Assembly (NCBI GenBank): GCA_043228905.1
Contig: JBHGNT010000003.1
Location: 20,336,001-20,400,000 of the forward strand
Direction of reading: 5' to 3'
DNA from: Azolla caroliniana
Taxonomy: Eukaryota; Polypodiophyta
DNA: 64,000 bases
In this document: positions 1-13,099 of the stretch, piece after piece
How positions within the stretch are numbered: position 1 is the first letter of the stretch
How the letters are laid out: every line of letters begins with the position of its first letter
Position numbers and translations under genes: made by a program
The notes under the pieces: model-generated
What the model was told of the DNA's origin: nothing
What the model saw: only the letters and a program-made list of their open reading frames with translations
Database searches by the model: none

Positions 1-689
1 GATTGAAAGGATGGTTATTTTGGCAGTTTTATTTGTTAGAAAAGTCAAGTATATTGAATGAAGAGGAATTGTGATTGCGTAACTTGGTTGGGCACCATAT
101 TTGTCATTTCTATTAACCCCTTGATAACAATGTTGGTAGGTATGATGAACTTTGGGGGTCATAATTTATGGTTCTCTATTTGTGTGGTAGTTTATTTCCA
201 TATTTAATACTTCTTTGAAAAAGAAAAAATTGTGACATTTGGTTTAGGCTTATTGTTACATAAATAAAATATTAAAACTATTGTTTTGTACGTGTAGTAA
301 ATCATCTAGCAAACAATTTCCAAAAACGATTGTAAAGTTGGTAAATTCTATATTTGTGTGTGTATCGAGAGAGGACTTGTGCGAGGTATAGAAGCCTCAA
401 AGAGAGAGAAAGGTAGGCAAATGTTACTAGGGAAGGTGCTTAGGAGTCTTAAGTGTTATCATTCTCGTAATCTTTTGCACGCTGCATGTTCTCTAATGAT
501 AAAATAATTTGATGTGCTTTTTTATCCAAATGTGATGAATAAGAACTAATTGAAGGAACTACTTACAATGGGAAACACTACAAGAAATTTAGTATGAAGA
601 CAAACTAATGAAATTTCTTCAAACTTATTATTATTATTTTGGTTAATCTATGTTCGTTATTCAAAAAAAATGATTATCTCAACTACTTC

Positions 690-1210
690 ATTAGTAGTGA
701 TAGGGCAAGGTAAACCCTTTCAAATGTCATAATACTAAATGATATAAACTTACCTCTCCTCGGGACAAATATTCCTATACATTCTAATACATATTTACGA
801 AAATTGCCAAATCAATTTCCCTTTCGGCCTACCGAGTTGTTGTGATACCCCACGAAGTCCATCAAACGAGAACCCATTTCTCATGCTCCAGTTATACCAC
901 ATCCCCTACGCCTAAGGTAGTGAAACACCACTTGATAGCATGGGGTGGTAGAATTGTCACACCATTATTGAGATCCTGTTAAAAAGGTGACAAATAACTC
1001 CATGTTAATGATGCCAATTTTGTGATTTAGCAATCCAAATGGCTTTAGAAATTGGGGATGTAATGAACTTACGTCTATCATCTTCCTTAACCAATGTACA
1101 CAAAAAAACATTTTCCATTTGAAATATGTCTTCGTTTTAAAGCTATCACCAAAGGCAACCCATTGACTATCACAAGTCAAAGAAACACCTTTGCATGAAA
1201 TGGAGAGATG
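690..1210 (-). repeat. Decayed dispersed repeat, copy A
   Basis: This stretch matches 51965-52510 in the same orientation. Shared landmarks in order are a block around 'ggcaaggtaaaccct', then 'aaaattgccaaatc', then 'gttgttgtg.taccccac', then 'ccatttctcatg', and finally a block around 'aaagaaacacctttgca'. On the minus strand both copies can be read as a peptide containing WVAFGD.FKTKTYF.W.MFF, so the ancestor was probably protein-coding and the repeat is a transposon fragment. In copy B the minus strand also reads RHRFFTCRVAKVIWVF, which resembles the tail of a reverse-transcriptase zinc-binding region of LINEs. That assignment is weak. Confidence 0.6.
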
Positions 1211-1292
1211 AGAATGCCATCATGGATGTAAAACTCAACAACACCCTAGCATCTATTTCTCTCTCTGTCTCTCTGTCTCTATCTCTATATAT

Positions 1293-1293
<1 letters not shown>

Positions 1294-1334
<41 letters not shown>
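1294..1334. repeat. (CA)n microsatellite
   Basis: About 20 uninterrupted AC dinucleotides, preceded by a CT/TCTG-rich tract at about 1258-1285. Confidence 0.95.
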
Positions 1335-1336
<2 letters not shown>

Positions 1337-3344
1337 ATTATAATACATATTGCATGATAAAGTGATGATAAAGATTAAGCAAAAAAGGAGTATGATTGTA
1401 TATTGTTCTCGTTTCATAGGCAAAGTCGTTAGGGATCAAATTTAATCTTACAGGCAACATAGTTCTCTCTTTCTTTCTCTCTCTCTCTCTAAAATGTAAA
1501 CGTGAGAATTAAGCACGACACGTCAATGGATTTGAAGCACAACTCCTACTACTATATGCATAGAAAAATGGAAATTCAAACTTGGCTTGCTTGCTAGCAT
1601 TATTTTGCTAAAAGAGGAATTGTATTATTTTCAGGGACATGATTTGTAAAGTGAGTTTAAAGCCTATATGTATTTCAAAGTAAAACTATAGTTATGGCTT
1701 TTTTTTAATAAATAAAAAAATAGGACATAGCCCTTTTACACATTGGCAATTGCCTTTGGAGGAAGAGTGTGTTGCCAAATGTCAGTTATGAGATAAGCAT
1801 ATCAAAGAATATGATGATGGGGTAGATCTACATCATTGTGAACAAGATGTTGACGAGAATGACTAGATGCTTTGCATAGGTGATTAGGCTATGCAACATC
1901 GAATATACTACTCTTGGCTCTGTTTCATATGAACATATTCTTTGAGCTTGTATATGAGATTCAATTTTGTTGTCACATTTCATCTCTCTTTAGTGCAATA
2001 TGTAGTACAATCATCACCATGGTTTTGTAGTACATTATAAATGTTTTGCCTTCTTTAGCTCTAGGATCGGACAATGAATTAGGCTCCATCCAAATGGGAA
2101 TATGTGAGAGCAAGATCTTTTTCCACATGGAATGCACAATTATTTGTATCAACAATCAATCACAAAAGCATCTCTCATAAGTAAATCAAATGAAAATAAA
2201 AAGGATCACGCTAATCGCGGAGTGAAAACTAAATGGCACGAGCAAGTGGGTACAATAATAGCATGCAAAAATGTTTATGAAATCGACTTACAATACCCAT
2301 GTGTTGGAGTGACAATTACCCTAAGACATGGAAACTATGCTTGTCGCATCTCATCGAGCCCTTAGTCTCTTCATAGCAAGATGCAAGGCATGTAGAAAGC
2401 AATCAACATTTTGCTAGCCCTAATAATGTCTATGTTTGGCTTTCGGTCGCATGTGAAAAATGGAGAAATCGTGGGACATGTCAAGTCACTTTGCAAAGGT
2501 CAGACAAAAGAAACTCATCTTCTACAGATATGTAAAATGGACTTCTAGCCAAAAAAGCTCTTCTTCTACATGTAAAATGGCATTAGAAGTTAGAATGAGA
2601 TCCTCGATAAGGCACTTTTGAAAATTTACCAGAATACCCCTACGATTAACATATGGCTAGAAAGAAGAAGAAGAAGAAAAAGAGCTCAATTAGTAGTAAA
2701 AGAAAAAACGAACAAAATTAATAACTGGATGGAGATTAATGGTATTCATATTTTCATACGTGGATTTTTTATTTTAAATTTTAGAAAAAAAAGCAAGTAT
2801 GTATGTAATATTATAGTTGGCGGACGCGAGTGGAAATTAGAAAGCGATTTAATAAGGAATTCAAAATTAATAATTAATAAAAGAGTAAATAAAATAAAAA
2901 GATAAGGGGGAAAAAAAAGAAAAGAATTTTAAAAATTAGGCGACAACGACATCAAGGAACCAGAACAAGCAATAATAGTTGGAAAATGAATTAAATACGT
3001 AATTAATAAGCAAAAAACAATAATAAATAATGGGGATTTGAAAAAAAAAAACAATAAGAAAATCAAGGATAAGAAGATAAAGCAAAATAAAAACAAAAAA
3101 CAGAAATTTACCTTTTCTTTTTCTTTTCTTTTTTCCTCCTAATTTTCGATTCTGTTTTTATTAAATAACAAATAAAATAAAATAAAATATCGAAGTCCTC
3201 CGGACGTGAAAGAGATAATTTAAATCGGGAAAAGAGATGGGGTGGGGGGATGACGTCCGGATTTTCTTTATTATTTGATTTTTCTCTCCATAATTTCCTC
3301 TCTCTAGAAAAAAGAAGAAAGGAAAAAGGAAAAAAGCGATCCAA

Positions 3345-3644
3345 AAAAGCTTCTCTTCATTTTTAATTTTTCTCTCTCCTTTCGGGATTGATGCGTTTTC
3401 CGTGGCGCCTTCACAGAAACAAGTCCCCTCTCTCTCTCTCTCTCTCTCTTCTTCTCTCTGTGTTTCTCTCTCTTCTTCTGTCTGTCTGTCTGTTCTTTTC
3501 GCCATAGCTGCTGCTCCTTCCTTCTTTCCTTCTTCTCCATCATCAGATCGCAGAGCCAGAAACTGCAGAATTCGAACTCCTCCTTCTGGAAATCGATCAG
3601 ATTGCGGTCTCCTTCTTCTTGTTCAAGAAACTAGCAATACACCA
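3345..3644 (+). promoter_or_regulatory. CT-rich 5' leader exon of the MEI2-like gene
   Basis: This is a pyrimidine-rich stretch with several (CT)n runs (3425-3450, 3465-3480), typical of plant 5' untranslated leaders. It is followed at 3645 by a good splice donor (GTAAGT, after 'acaccat'). I infer that it is the first non-coding exon, spliced across a long leader intron to the coding exon beginning at 7265. Further CT runs lie just inside the intron at 3661-3680 and 3722-3743. The open frame from 3402 is low-complexity Ser/Leu and is not treated as protein. Confidence 0.55.
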
Positions 3645-4389
3645 TGTAAGTTCCCCAATCCTCTCTCTCTCTCTCTCTCTATACTCTCTCTTCATTACAT
3701 TGACCTTCTCCATTCCCCTTTATCTCTCTCTCTCTCTCTCTCTGTGATTTCCTGGCCATCCTTCCTCCTATCCATTCCACCCCCTCCCATCCATCCATTG
3801 ATTGCCCTTCAATTCGTTCTTCTCTCTTTTCCCATTCCATTCCTGTTCGCCGCTGACATCGCCCCATCAATGGCATAGCTTTCTTGGATTTGAATCTCCT
3901 CCCCTTTAACTATGCTTTCTTTGTTCGCATCAATATATCTTCTGTTTATTTTGTCCGCTATACCGCCCGTTAATGCTTGATTAAAGATTTCTTGGATTCT
4001 ACCTCCCCTTCCTTGCATCAAGGTTCTTCAATTTCATCTGTTTTGTCTGTTCGATCGCCATCTCATGCTTAATTTCTCGGAAAGTGACATTCTGATCCCA
4101 ATATATATATTTTCTATCATTCTTTGTCTCTGTGATTGCTCAATCACGCTTAATAGCTATGATTGAATTCTTTATCTACTCACACCGTTTTCTTGAATTG
4201 CCGATCAATTTCCTTCCGTTTTTTGATCACCCATTAATGCGTATTTGCTTTTATTGAATTTACTTTGATATCCTTTTACTATTGTGTTTTAAGCTTCTCG
4301 CTCCGATGATTTTAATCATATCTCTTTAGTTAAAGTTTCTTGTTTCAACGATCAAAAAGGTAAAGTGCCTTTCTTAGTTCATCACATTG

Positions 4390-5960
4390 CCAGATTAGGC
4401 TTTTCTTAATCATTTACATCTCTTGACTAGGGGTTTCCAATCCATCGGATTGTCTGATTAGGATTCTTTTTAGTTCTTTACATTTGACTTGTGAGGACTT
4501 TCTTCATCCTTTGTATTCTTTTTGATCGTTTATGTTGAACCATTTAGGGTTCTCCGAATCCTCTACATTGCCTGGTTTGGGTTGCTAATACTGTAGATTG
4601 CCTCATTACGGTTCTTTTCAATTGTAGCTTCAACTAAATGCCTTTCTTCATAATTTAGATTGCCTGGTTAGGGTTTGTCAATCTTTTACATGGCTAAAAA
4701 GAGTGTTGTTTTAATCCTCTACATAGGCTGATTTTGGGGTTCTTTTCAATTGAATCTCGAGGTGCCTTTCTTTATTGTTTACATGGCCTGATTTTGGTTA
4801 TTTTCAAGTGTAACCTAACTTTCCTGCTTTGGGATTCCTTTTTGTAATCTAACTTACCTGTTTTTTTTTTTAATAGTTACCTAAGCTATCAACATTTTCC
4901 CTTAAATATGATTACAAGGAAACCATAGGGATAGAGATAAAAATAGCGAAGGAAATTGACATCAGCAATGTGTCATATTATTATGCGCAAAAGCATTAGG
5001 AATCCTCAAAAAACTCAAATGTCATTACGAGCCGATGTAAGATCTTTAAATATTTCTTAACAACAATTAATCCCAACAGGACGTGACTTAAAACCTAGGA
5101 TTCCTTCAACAAATGCAAAAATTGTTCCTTTATGTTGTTTCAATGGCCTGTTGAGGTTCTTTTTAATCCTTTGCATTCTCCAATTAGGATTTCTTAACTC
5201 TCTTCGTTGCTGACAGGGGTTTCTTTCCAAATTGTAACCCAACTTGCCTGTTTTGGGTAATTTATAACCTAATCTATCTGCTTTGGGTTATTTCAAATCG
5301 TAACCTAAATTTCGTGATTTTGGTTCTTTCGAAATGGTAATTTAACTTATCTGATTTGGGTTATCGTGGCATAACTTGCCCGATTTGGGTTCTTTTTAAT
5401 CTTAACCTAACTGACCTGTTTTGGGTCATTTTCAATTCTAACTCGACTTGTCCGAGTGTCATTGTTTTCATTCCCAACTTAAATTCCTGAATTAGGTTTG
5501 TTTAATCACTTTTGTGGCCTGATTTAGGTTCTTTCTAATTGTAACTTAAAGTGCCTGATTTGGGCCCTTATCAATTTTATCTTAAATTGCATGGTTTGGT
5601 TTCTTCTTCTAGTGTAGCTTGAAGTGCCTGATTTTAGTTCTTTCTAATAGTAATTTAGATTGCCTGATTTTGGTTAGTTTCCATTGTAACTTATATTGCT
5701 TGACTGGATTCTTTCTAATTGTTGCTTTAATTGGTCGTAACTTAATTTTCCTGATTTGTTTTCTTTTCAACCGTAATTTAAAGTGTGTGATTTGGGCTAT
5801 TTTCCAATTGTAACTTAAATCTCCTGATTTGGGTTCTTTCCAATTGTAATTTAAATGTAAGTGCCTTTCTTTACATTGGCAGTTTTTTTTCTATTTCAAT
5901 TCTAACTTAAATCTAAGTGCCTTTCTCAATCCTTTATTTTTGGCCTGAAAAGGATTATTT
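4390..5960 (+). repeat. Degenerate ~40-bp minisatellite in the leader intron
   Basis: More than 20 imperfect copies of a unit built from 'cctgatttgggttct' followed by a T-rich spacer and 'caattgtaacttaa' follow one another. The best preserved copies lie between about 5220 and 5860. Units diverge by substitutions and small indels, so the array is old. Its position, inside a 5' leader intron, is a common site for expression-enhancing sequence in plants, but any function is inference. Confidence 0.7.
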
Positions 5961-6720
5961 TCAATCGAAACCCCTTGCTACAATCTTCTTGCCAGTTCAA
6001 TGAAGCATTCATAGATTTCTATGTTTTTTGGTTGTGATTAACGGCAGAAATGTAAAGTATTTGGTTGATTTATTACTTCCTCAGGGGGTGAAAGACAGAA
6101 GATGTATATATGGAGAAAAATTATGTTTGGCAGAAGAAAGCACACAAACTCTATGATAGGGGGGTCGTCCTATATTTCTTCTGATATTGGCTATTTTCTT
6201 CTCAGGTTGGTTTTTCTCTTTCCTATGCAAGAAGTCCTAAAAATTCAGAGTATGTAATACATTCCCCATTAGCATATTGCCTTTTTATTTTTGTCTTTTT
6301 GATACCGATTTTATGTTAAATTTTAATGTTTTCAGATATCATTACGTTTATTTTTCACCACAAGAATAAACGCATAAAAATAAAAAACACTTGAATGATC
6401 ATCATAGATTATGCACAATGATCGATTATGTCCACATTTTGCTGTTTTTGTGGTGTAGATTTGCATTAACTTGTAAGTTGAAGAGGCCATATTTTTAGCT
6501 CTAATAAAGAAGACCTGAAATAGTTTATCAGTTTCTTTATTGCCAGGTGATAGAATTTCTAAGTTCGTATGATACGGTGATTTTGAATCTTATCTTCTGA
6601 TTGTACTTCTGGCAATGTGTTATCTGATCCGCAGCAGAGTATTGATGAGTACTTGATTTAGAGATCATGGATGAGGATTCTATCTCGCTGATTCAAATCT
6701 GAACATCCCCAAATGCCAAT

Positions 6721-6724
<4 letters not shown>

Positions 6725-6771
<47 letters not shown>
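6725..6771. repeat. (TC)n microsatellite in the leader intron
   Basis: About 23 uninterrupted TC units followed by a C-rich stretch. It lies about 490 bp upstream of the first coding exon. Confidence 0.95.
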
Positions 6772-6774
<3 letters not shown>

Positions 6775-7297
6775 CCCCCTCTTAAATTTCATCCAGTAAG
6801 GTTCTCCTAGTTATAGCACACGAGTAATGGTCTTTTATTATGGATTATGAATGTTGAAAGAATTCCATTGGTACATTGTATAGCCACCAGAATGGGTTTG
6901 TGTGTTTCCAGGTTCTTCATTTTTGGAAAATTTGAGAATTATCAAAAGTTTCATTTTAATGTGCACACATCAATTTAATATATTTGCATAGATCATGGAT
7001 TATGAATTGTGTTGAAAGAATTTTGTTAATGCTTCACAGAAATGGGTCGTGCCTAGAGTTTGTTGAGAAATTAAGAACTGTCAAAAGAACCATTCATTCT
7101 GACTATTTCTTTCTTTGGTTGTCTATGCTGGACCTTGAGCTTTATGCATAATATTGGGTGCCATTAACTAGGATAACTCCAACAAGCATGTTCAGTTTTG
7201 TTGTGTCTTGCTTCTTTGTGGAGTAGATATTCATTATTGTTACTTATGCTGTTTATGATTGCAGAAACTCGGATCTTCTTTACCCCTAGTGTCTACA

Positions 7298-10200
7298 ATG
7301 TCAAATCCAGATCCCACTGTAGTAAAACCAGGTTTCCAAAATGGAAGCTCCAGTAGTGCAGCAACGTGGTTTGTTGGCCCAGAGAAGAAGTCAAGTCTCT
7401 CTTCCCTTGATTGGAGAAAACCAGGGGATACGATTCAAATGAATGGTGCTATTACAACCTTGCACGCAGGACAGCATGATTCATCTGCTGATGTGTTGAA
7501 TTCTCTTCGCGAAAGACCTTGTGAATTGAATGGGTTTTCAAGCTCATTACCAGCACTTCTTCATGAAAAATGTGAGATTTAAATCTATAAAGGTACTTAT
7601 TTGAGAATCTCATTTGTGTCTGTTGAATATTAACTATACGATGTCCAATCCGATGCAGTAAATCTTGCATCAAGGACTCACCAGTCAGATGATATACGAG
7701 TCAATCATGAGGCTGCAGAGGAGCCTCTTGATCAAAACATGGTGACAAGGGCCATTGGAGATATTTTGCCCAATGATGATGAGCTTCTGGCCGGGATTAC
7801 AGCTGATTTCATGAATAATATGATAGAAGAGAATGAAGATGACTTATTCAGTAGTGGTGGTGGTCTCGAGATGGATGGTGAAACTCAAGAAGGATTTGGT
7901 ATGTATATGTCTAGATTGGATGGATTTTATGGCGTAATGAACATTCATGGACCACCATCTAGTGGACCTGGTTCTGTAATCGGGGAACATCCTTATGGAG
8001 AACATCCATCAAGGACCCTTTTTGTCCGCAATATCAACAGTAATGTAGAGGATTCCGAGCTGCAAATCTTGTTCGAGGTATTGACCTTTCAACCTTTAAC
8101 ATTCTATATTATAGACAGTCCATTCACTGTTGAGTGTGAGAAATACAATGCTGATGAATTTGGTGACATAGCAATATGGCGACATTCGTACTCTTTATAC
8201 GGCGTGTAAGCATCGTGGGTTTGTCATGATCTCTTACTATGACATCCGTGCTGCTCGTAGTGCCATGCGTGCACTGCAAAATAAACCATTGCGGCGTAGG
8301 AAACTTGATATTCATTTTTCTATCCCTAAGGTAAGAAGTGTTGAGTTTCCCTATACTGTGAGGTGAGCATTGGAGAAAGGGTAACCTTAGCAGGTTCTTG
8401 TCTGTGACAGGATAACCCATCCGATAAGGATGTCAATCAGGGGACCCTTGTGGTGTTTAATCTAGATGCATCTGTGTCGAATGATGACCTTCGCCAAATA
8501 TTTGGTCAGTATGGAGAAGTAAAAGAGGTATGCTTATTTTTAGTTTTTCCTTTTGCATCTCCAATATAAGAGGGCAGTTTAAAGCTTACTTTGAGGTCTT
8601 GGAATCTACAGATCCGTGAAACTCCTCATAAGCGCCACCACAAGTTTATTGAATTTTATGATGTCAGAGCGGCAGAAGCAGCTTTAAGAGCATTGAACAA
8701 AAGTGATATTGCAGGGAAGAGAATAAAGTTAGAGCCAAGTCGTCCTGGTGGTGCAAGGAGAAGGTAGTTTCAGTTGAATTGAGTGAAGCATAGCATTGAT
8801 ATGTGTGATTTTGAAGGTCCTTCTATCTTACGGAACATTAAAAATCAATCAGTACAGTTGGATTTCAATCCTTACATGAACTTGTGATGAAAAACATCCT
8901 ATCTAGCATCTTCATGTGCTGATTGTATAGACCCAGGATAATACCTATTTAGTGACATGCATTATTGAAATTCTTTTCCTCAGTTTGATGCAGCAACTTG
9001 GTCAGGACCCTGATCAAGAAGATATGAGGTTGTATCGACAGCAATCAAGTCCACCAGTTCCAAACTCTCCTCCAGGTCCATATAAAAAATATGATTACTC
9101 TGTGTAGGTTGAATTTATTCTCTCAGTTGAATTTAGTTTTTGAGAGTAATGGGCTGATATGTATACAGGCCATTTTTCTTCTTGGGGACATTTCGGAAGT
9201 CCTCTAGAGAGTGGCCCTGTCCGGTTTCCCCATCCTACACTTGGTTCGTCTGCACCCAATATAAACAAAAATTTGCCAAATCCTCGCGTTGGAACTATTG
9301 GGAGTCACTTGGGGCGCAATAGTCAGATTGATTCTGGCCTTGTTTCTCTTCAGTCAGATCTCAGGGTAAAAGGGGTACTGCCCCATCATCCTCACTCTTT
9401 GCCGGAATATAATAACGACATAACACCCTTTCACAATCCATCTTCATCTATTATGACTACTACAACAACAACTACTGCTACTACTAGCGTAAGAGGGGCA
9501 CCTAGTGGACCTTCTGAGAATGAAAGCTCAACAAGGCTTCCGAGGACAAGCAGCAATCTTTCTTTATTTGAACATGCTCCTGGAGGTAATATTAGCGTTT
9601 CTTTATTGAAAATGAAGATACGTTATTGGTAGCCCATAGATTAGAAGAAGGCTATTAATGGGCTGGTTTTTTCCATTTATTCGAGGATAGGCCCGGGAAT
9701 GTCAAGCAGCCAAGGAGTGATTTCTGGATCTATTGGAAGTGCTTCGTTGTCGGGACCACAATTTCTTTGGGGTAATTCTAGCTCTTTCCAGAACTCTTCA
9801 CCAATGGTTTGGTCAAACTCTTCATCACTGGCAACCAATTTCAGTGGACAATCTCAACTTGGTGAATATTCAAGGATTAATCATCCAAATTATGTCAATA
9901 ATTCTGGCTTGCATTCACAAAGGCATCATGTTGGATCGGCTCCCCCAGGAGATCCTTCATATCTTGAAAGGCAATTTTCTTATGTCCGTGAATCCCATGA
10001 TGCCTCTTATTATGTTCCTGGTTCTGTAAGCTCTATGAATGTTCCAGGAATGATGAGCTTAGGGGGGTCTCACAATACAAATGGATTTTTTGAGGGTGGC
10101 AATTCTCCAAATATGGGAGCAATGTCACCTCATCATCGAAGTCCTATGTTTCCACCAACTGGTATGGTATTAAGCAGTCATTTTGATATGATTGGGGGTG

Positions 10201-11241
10201 ATCGTGGACGCATTCGAAGGATTGAAAATGGCGTATCGCAAACTGACAATAAAAAACAATATCAGCTCGATATCGATCGCATTTTACGGGGTGACGACAA
10301 TCGGACAACTCTTATGATAAAGAATATACCGAACAAGTAACTTGACCCATTTTATTGTATGTCTTGAGTGCATGTCTATAGAAGTAACTTGACAGATCTT
10401 TCTGACTGTCGAGACCAGGTACACTTCAAAGATGCTTTTATCTACCATTGACGAGAATCACAAAGGAATGTATGATTTTTTGTACCTACCTATTGATTTC
10501 AAGGTAAAACGTTATCCGGACACAACGATTATTTTGTAACATTTGTCTGTGCCAGCTAACACAAAGTTTTCTTTTATTCTTCAGAACAAGTGCAATGTGG
10601 GGTATGCCTTTATAAACATGACTTCACCTGAACACATTATTCCAATTTATCAGGTACAATAAATAGAAACAAATACTTGCCAAAGGAAAGTATCTATTAC
10701 TGGGATTTATCTTTCCTTTATAGATTTTCAGCTGACAGATTTCTTAAAATTTCCGAAGATTTTCATTATGAGATGATACCAATAATACAGCTTTACTTAT
10801 TTATCTTTATTTTTGTTGTTAATCTATCTGACTAATTTCTTTCTCATTTGTTGAATAAATAGTCTTTCAATGGGAAAAAATGGGAGAAGTTCAATAGTGA
10901 GAAGGTGGTGTCCTTAGCTTATGCACGCATACAAGGGAAAGCTGCATTGGTAGCACATTTTCAGAATTCAAGCCTGATGAATGAGGATAAACGATGCCGA
11001 CCCATTCTTCTGAATTCAGATGGTCCAGAAACCAATGAGCAGGTAATTGTATGTATATATGCACTTCTTTGTATTTTGATCTCCCTTCCCAGGCATTGAA
11101 ATATAAATTGCTTGATAGGAGGCAATGTATGAGGGAATCTGCATGCTGCCTTCGGTGGCTAGCAATCAATCTGAGGTCATGTCTAAGACTGATAGTCAAG
11201 ATGGTGGTTCTAGCTCTACAACGAGTTCAAATTCTCCTTAG
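7298..11241 (+). CDS. MEI2-like RNA-binding protein, 12 coding exons
   Basis: Plant MEI2-like (AML/OML) proteins bind RNA and act in meiosis and in meristem or vegetative development. Exons: 7298-7571, 7659-8077, 8172-8330, 8411-8527, 8612-8763, 8984-9075, 9169-9585, 9691-10336, 10419-10503, 10585-10653, 10863-11042, 11119-11241. Every junction is GT-AG and phases close to 910 aa. RRM1 lies at about residues 209-284 (RTLFVRNI, then HRGFVMISY). RRM2 is at about 294-372 (GTLVVFNL, then KFIEFYDVRAAEAA). The diagnostic C-terminal MEI2 RRM is at about 746-868 ([33 protein letters not shown]). A Ser/Asn/Gly-rich linker fills 380-740. The start is the first ATG of the exon that opens at 7265; no stop precedes it in that exon, and the usual N-terminal motif of some family members (ERQVGFWK-like) is not visible, so a short upstream coding exon is possible. 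The tail is Ser/Thr-rich. Confidence 0.93.
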
Positions 11242-11532
11242 AGAAACTGGCTTTGGGTTTCTGGATCAGTAAATGTGCAAAAATGGCCTTTCTTTGTGTG
11301 AGACTTGGTATAATAAAAAAGAGAAGAAAATGACATCAATATGATACACAAAAAAGCCAGCCTTTTATTATGACAAGCATTTTGAGGTAACTATTCATCG
11401 AGAAAGATGAATGATTGAATGGTATATACAATCTACCCTTGTGTGTGTGGAGTGATATACTCGAGAAAGACGAAGAAAGTCGGCCTGTTTTTGACAAACC
11501 TTTTGATACTTTTAACACATTTTTTGATCGGC

Positions 11533-11625
11533 GTTGGAAGAGTTGGTCCAGTGGTTCAGGCTCTTGCCTTGTATGCCAACGGTTGGGAGCCTCATCAAAT
11601 CCTACCCACGGTGATCGGGTTAAAG
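11533..11625 (+). repeat. tRNA-derived SINE-like fragment
   Basis: A polymerase III A-box-like TGGTCCAGTGG (near 11543-11553) is followed about 45 bp later by a weak B-box-like stretch ending CATCAAATCC. The spacing and the tRNA-like text between them (ggctcttgccttgtatgcc) fit the head of a plant tRNA-derived SINE. It lies in the presumed 3' flank of the MEI2-like gene. No clear tail or target duplication was found. Confidence 0.4.
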
Positions 11626-13099
11626 AAGAAGATAAATTGTGACCAAATATATATGGAAGGGATGCTGGTTTATGAGTGGAACAAACCAGCTTTTGTATGT
11701 AAAGAGGCTATCCATAGAGAGTTAAGCGTGGGAACTGATTTATTCATTTTATTGGTGTACAGTTGTGAGAAACTCTCTGTGACAGTTTTTGATGGTAACA
11801 TTTTAAAGGAAAGCGTTATGTTGTATCATGTTTTTTGTCCGCTGGGAATTTGTTGTTTTTTTTATCAACTTATATTGTAATATTGTGAGCTCCTTTTAAT
11901 TGCATTTTTTTTTTGTCTTTCAATTGTTCAATTAGAATCTTCAGCTAATTCTCATGTGATGATTACTTCCTTATGTATCAAGAAAATGATTGGAATGCAC
12001 TTCTTTGATGACTGAATCGTACTATTGCTTTGCAAAGAGCTGACAATTGCTTTATCTCTATTATTCACTACTATTTTGCTGCCAAATGTGGACTTTTCTC
12101 AAAGTAATGATGGCAACCACCATATTTGAGGGTCCAGTTATTGTTATTATTTATAAATTGCAAGGTACAAGCTTGACCATCAAATCCTTTCCTTTGGATG
12201 AAATTACTTCATTATGCATATACTCAATCAATGGAAGCATAATATTCCTGCCCTTAATTCCATGCAGTTTTCTTTGTTCAACAACCATCATAGTGTTTGT
12301 GTATTGAAATCTAAGTATATTTCACTATAGATATTATCACCAAAAATCTAGTAGTAACCATGGTTTCATCTTGATTTCATGACATGTGCCATAAGAGACT
12401 ATTGCTTTCCTTGAAGACGGAACCTTGAGTGACACTATCTATACATTGCCTTTATAGATTATGCATGAATGAGACTTCAAAAATCCTTGATAGGAGATGA
12501 ATGATTGCATGTGGATTCACAAATGTACCTTTATTTGAACTTTTTTCATGTTGTTGACCATTGTTTTTCTTGAAAACAAAATTTCGACGATAAAACACAT
12601 TGCCCTTGTACATCATGTATGAAACTTAAAAAATCCTTGCCTAGTATTCAAATATCACAAAAAGATTCACAAACATAACTTTATGTAAAATTTCTTCACA
12701 TTGTCAATTCGAGAACATGCAACCATAGTTTCCTCTTGAAAATATTGCTTAACATATAATTTTCCATACTTCTAAAGTTCACATTAAATTTTTTTTTTTT
12801 TGAGATCAAGCACATCATAAAGGTATGGCTTTACAAATCATTTTCCACATTGCGAGGGCCTTAGAAGGGAATACTTAAAAAAACAAAAAGAAACATGTGG
12901 GAAACAACTCTCGAATGTCTTTATAATTTTCACATATTGGCGTTGCAATTTGAGGCTGATATCTCCGCGATACTTAAAAGGTAGGCCAAGGGCATATTAA
13001 TCTATCTATGATCGTTTCTATGTGAAATGCTACCCCTACATGGTGCATCGTTCAGGAGATAGGACACAAACGTCTGTTTGCAAAACGCTACCTACTTGG

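Larger units (their letters stand above)
1..3300. other. Intergenic DNA left of the MEI2-like gene
   Basis: I see no coding exon that I can support in this stretch. It holds a decayed dispersed repeat (690-1210), a short CT tract followed by a CA microsatellite near 1260-1334, and a strongly A/purine-rich block at about 2630-3110 just upstream of the CT-rich leader of the MEI2-like gene. Short open frames here lack domain signatures and splice-compatible neighbours. The A-rich block may be part of the promoter, but no clear TATA box could be assigned. Confidence 0.6.
3645..7264 (+). other. Long 5' leader intron region of the MEI2-like gene
   Basis: The stretch runs from the leader donor at 3645 to the acceptor AG at 7263-7264. 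One or two small non-coding exons may lie inside it: candidates are about 6085-6205, after 'cttcctcag', and a segment starting near 6635, after 'gatccgcag'. Neither gives an open frame that joins the coding exon, so they are probably untranslated. The intron also holds a degenerate minisatellite (4390-5960) and a pure (TC)n tract at 6725-6771. Confidence 0.5.

Noticed and set aside
3402-3878. A 158-codon plus-strand open frame rich in Ser/Leu, and GA-type minus-strand frames at 3161-3543
   Set aside because: They are translations of CT/GA microsatellites in the leader of the MEI2-like gene, with no complex protein sequence.
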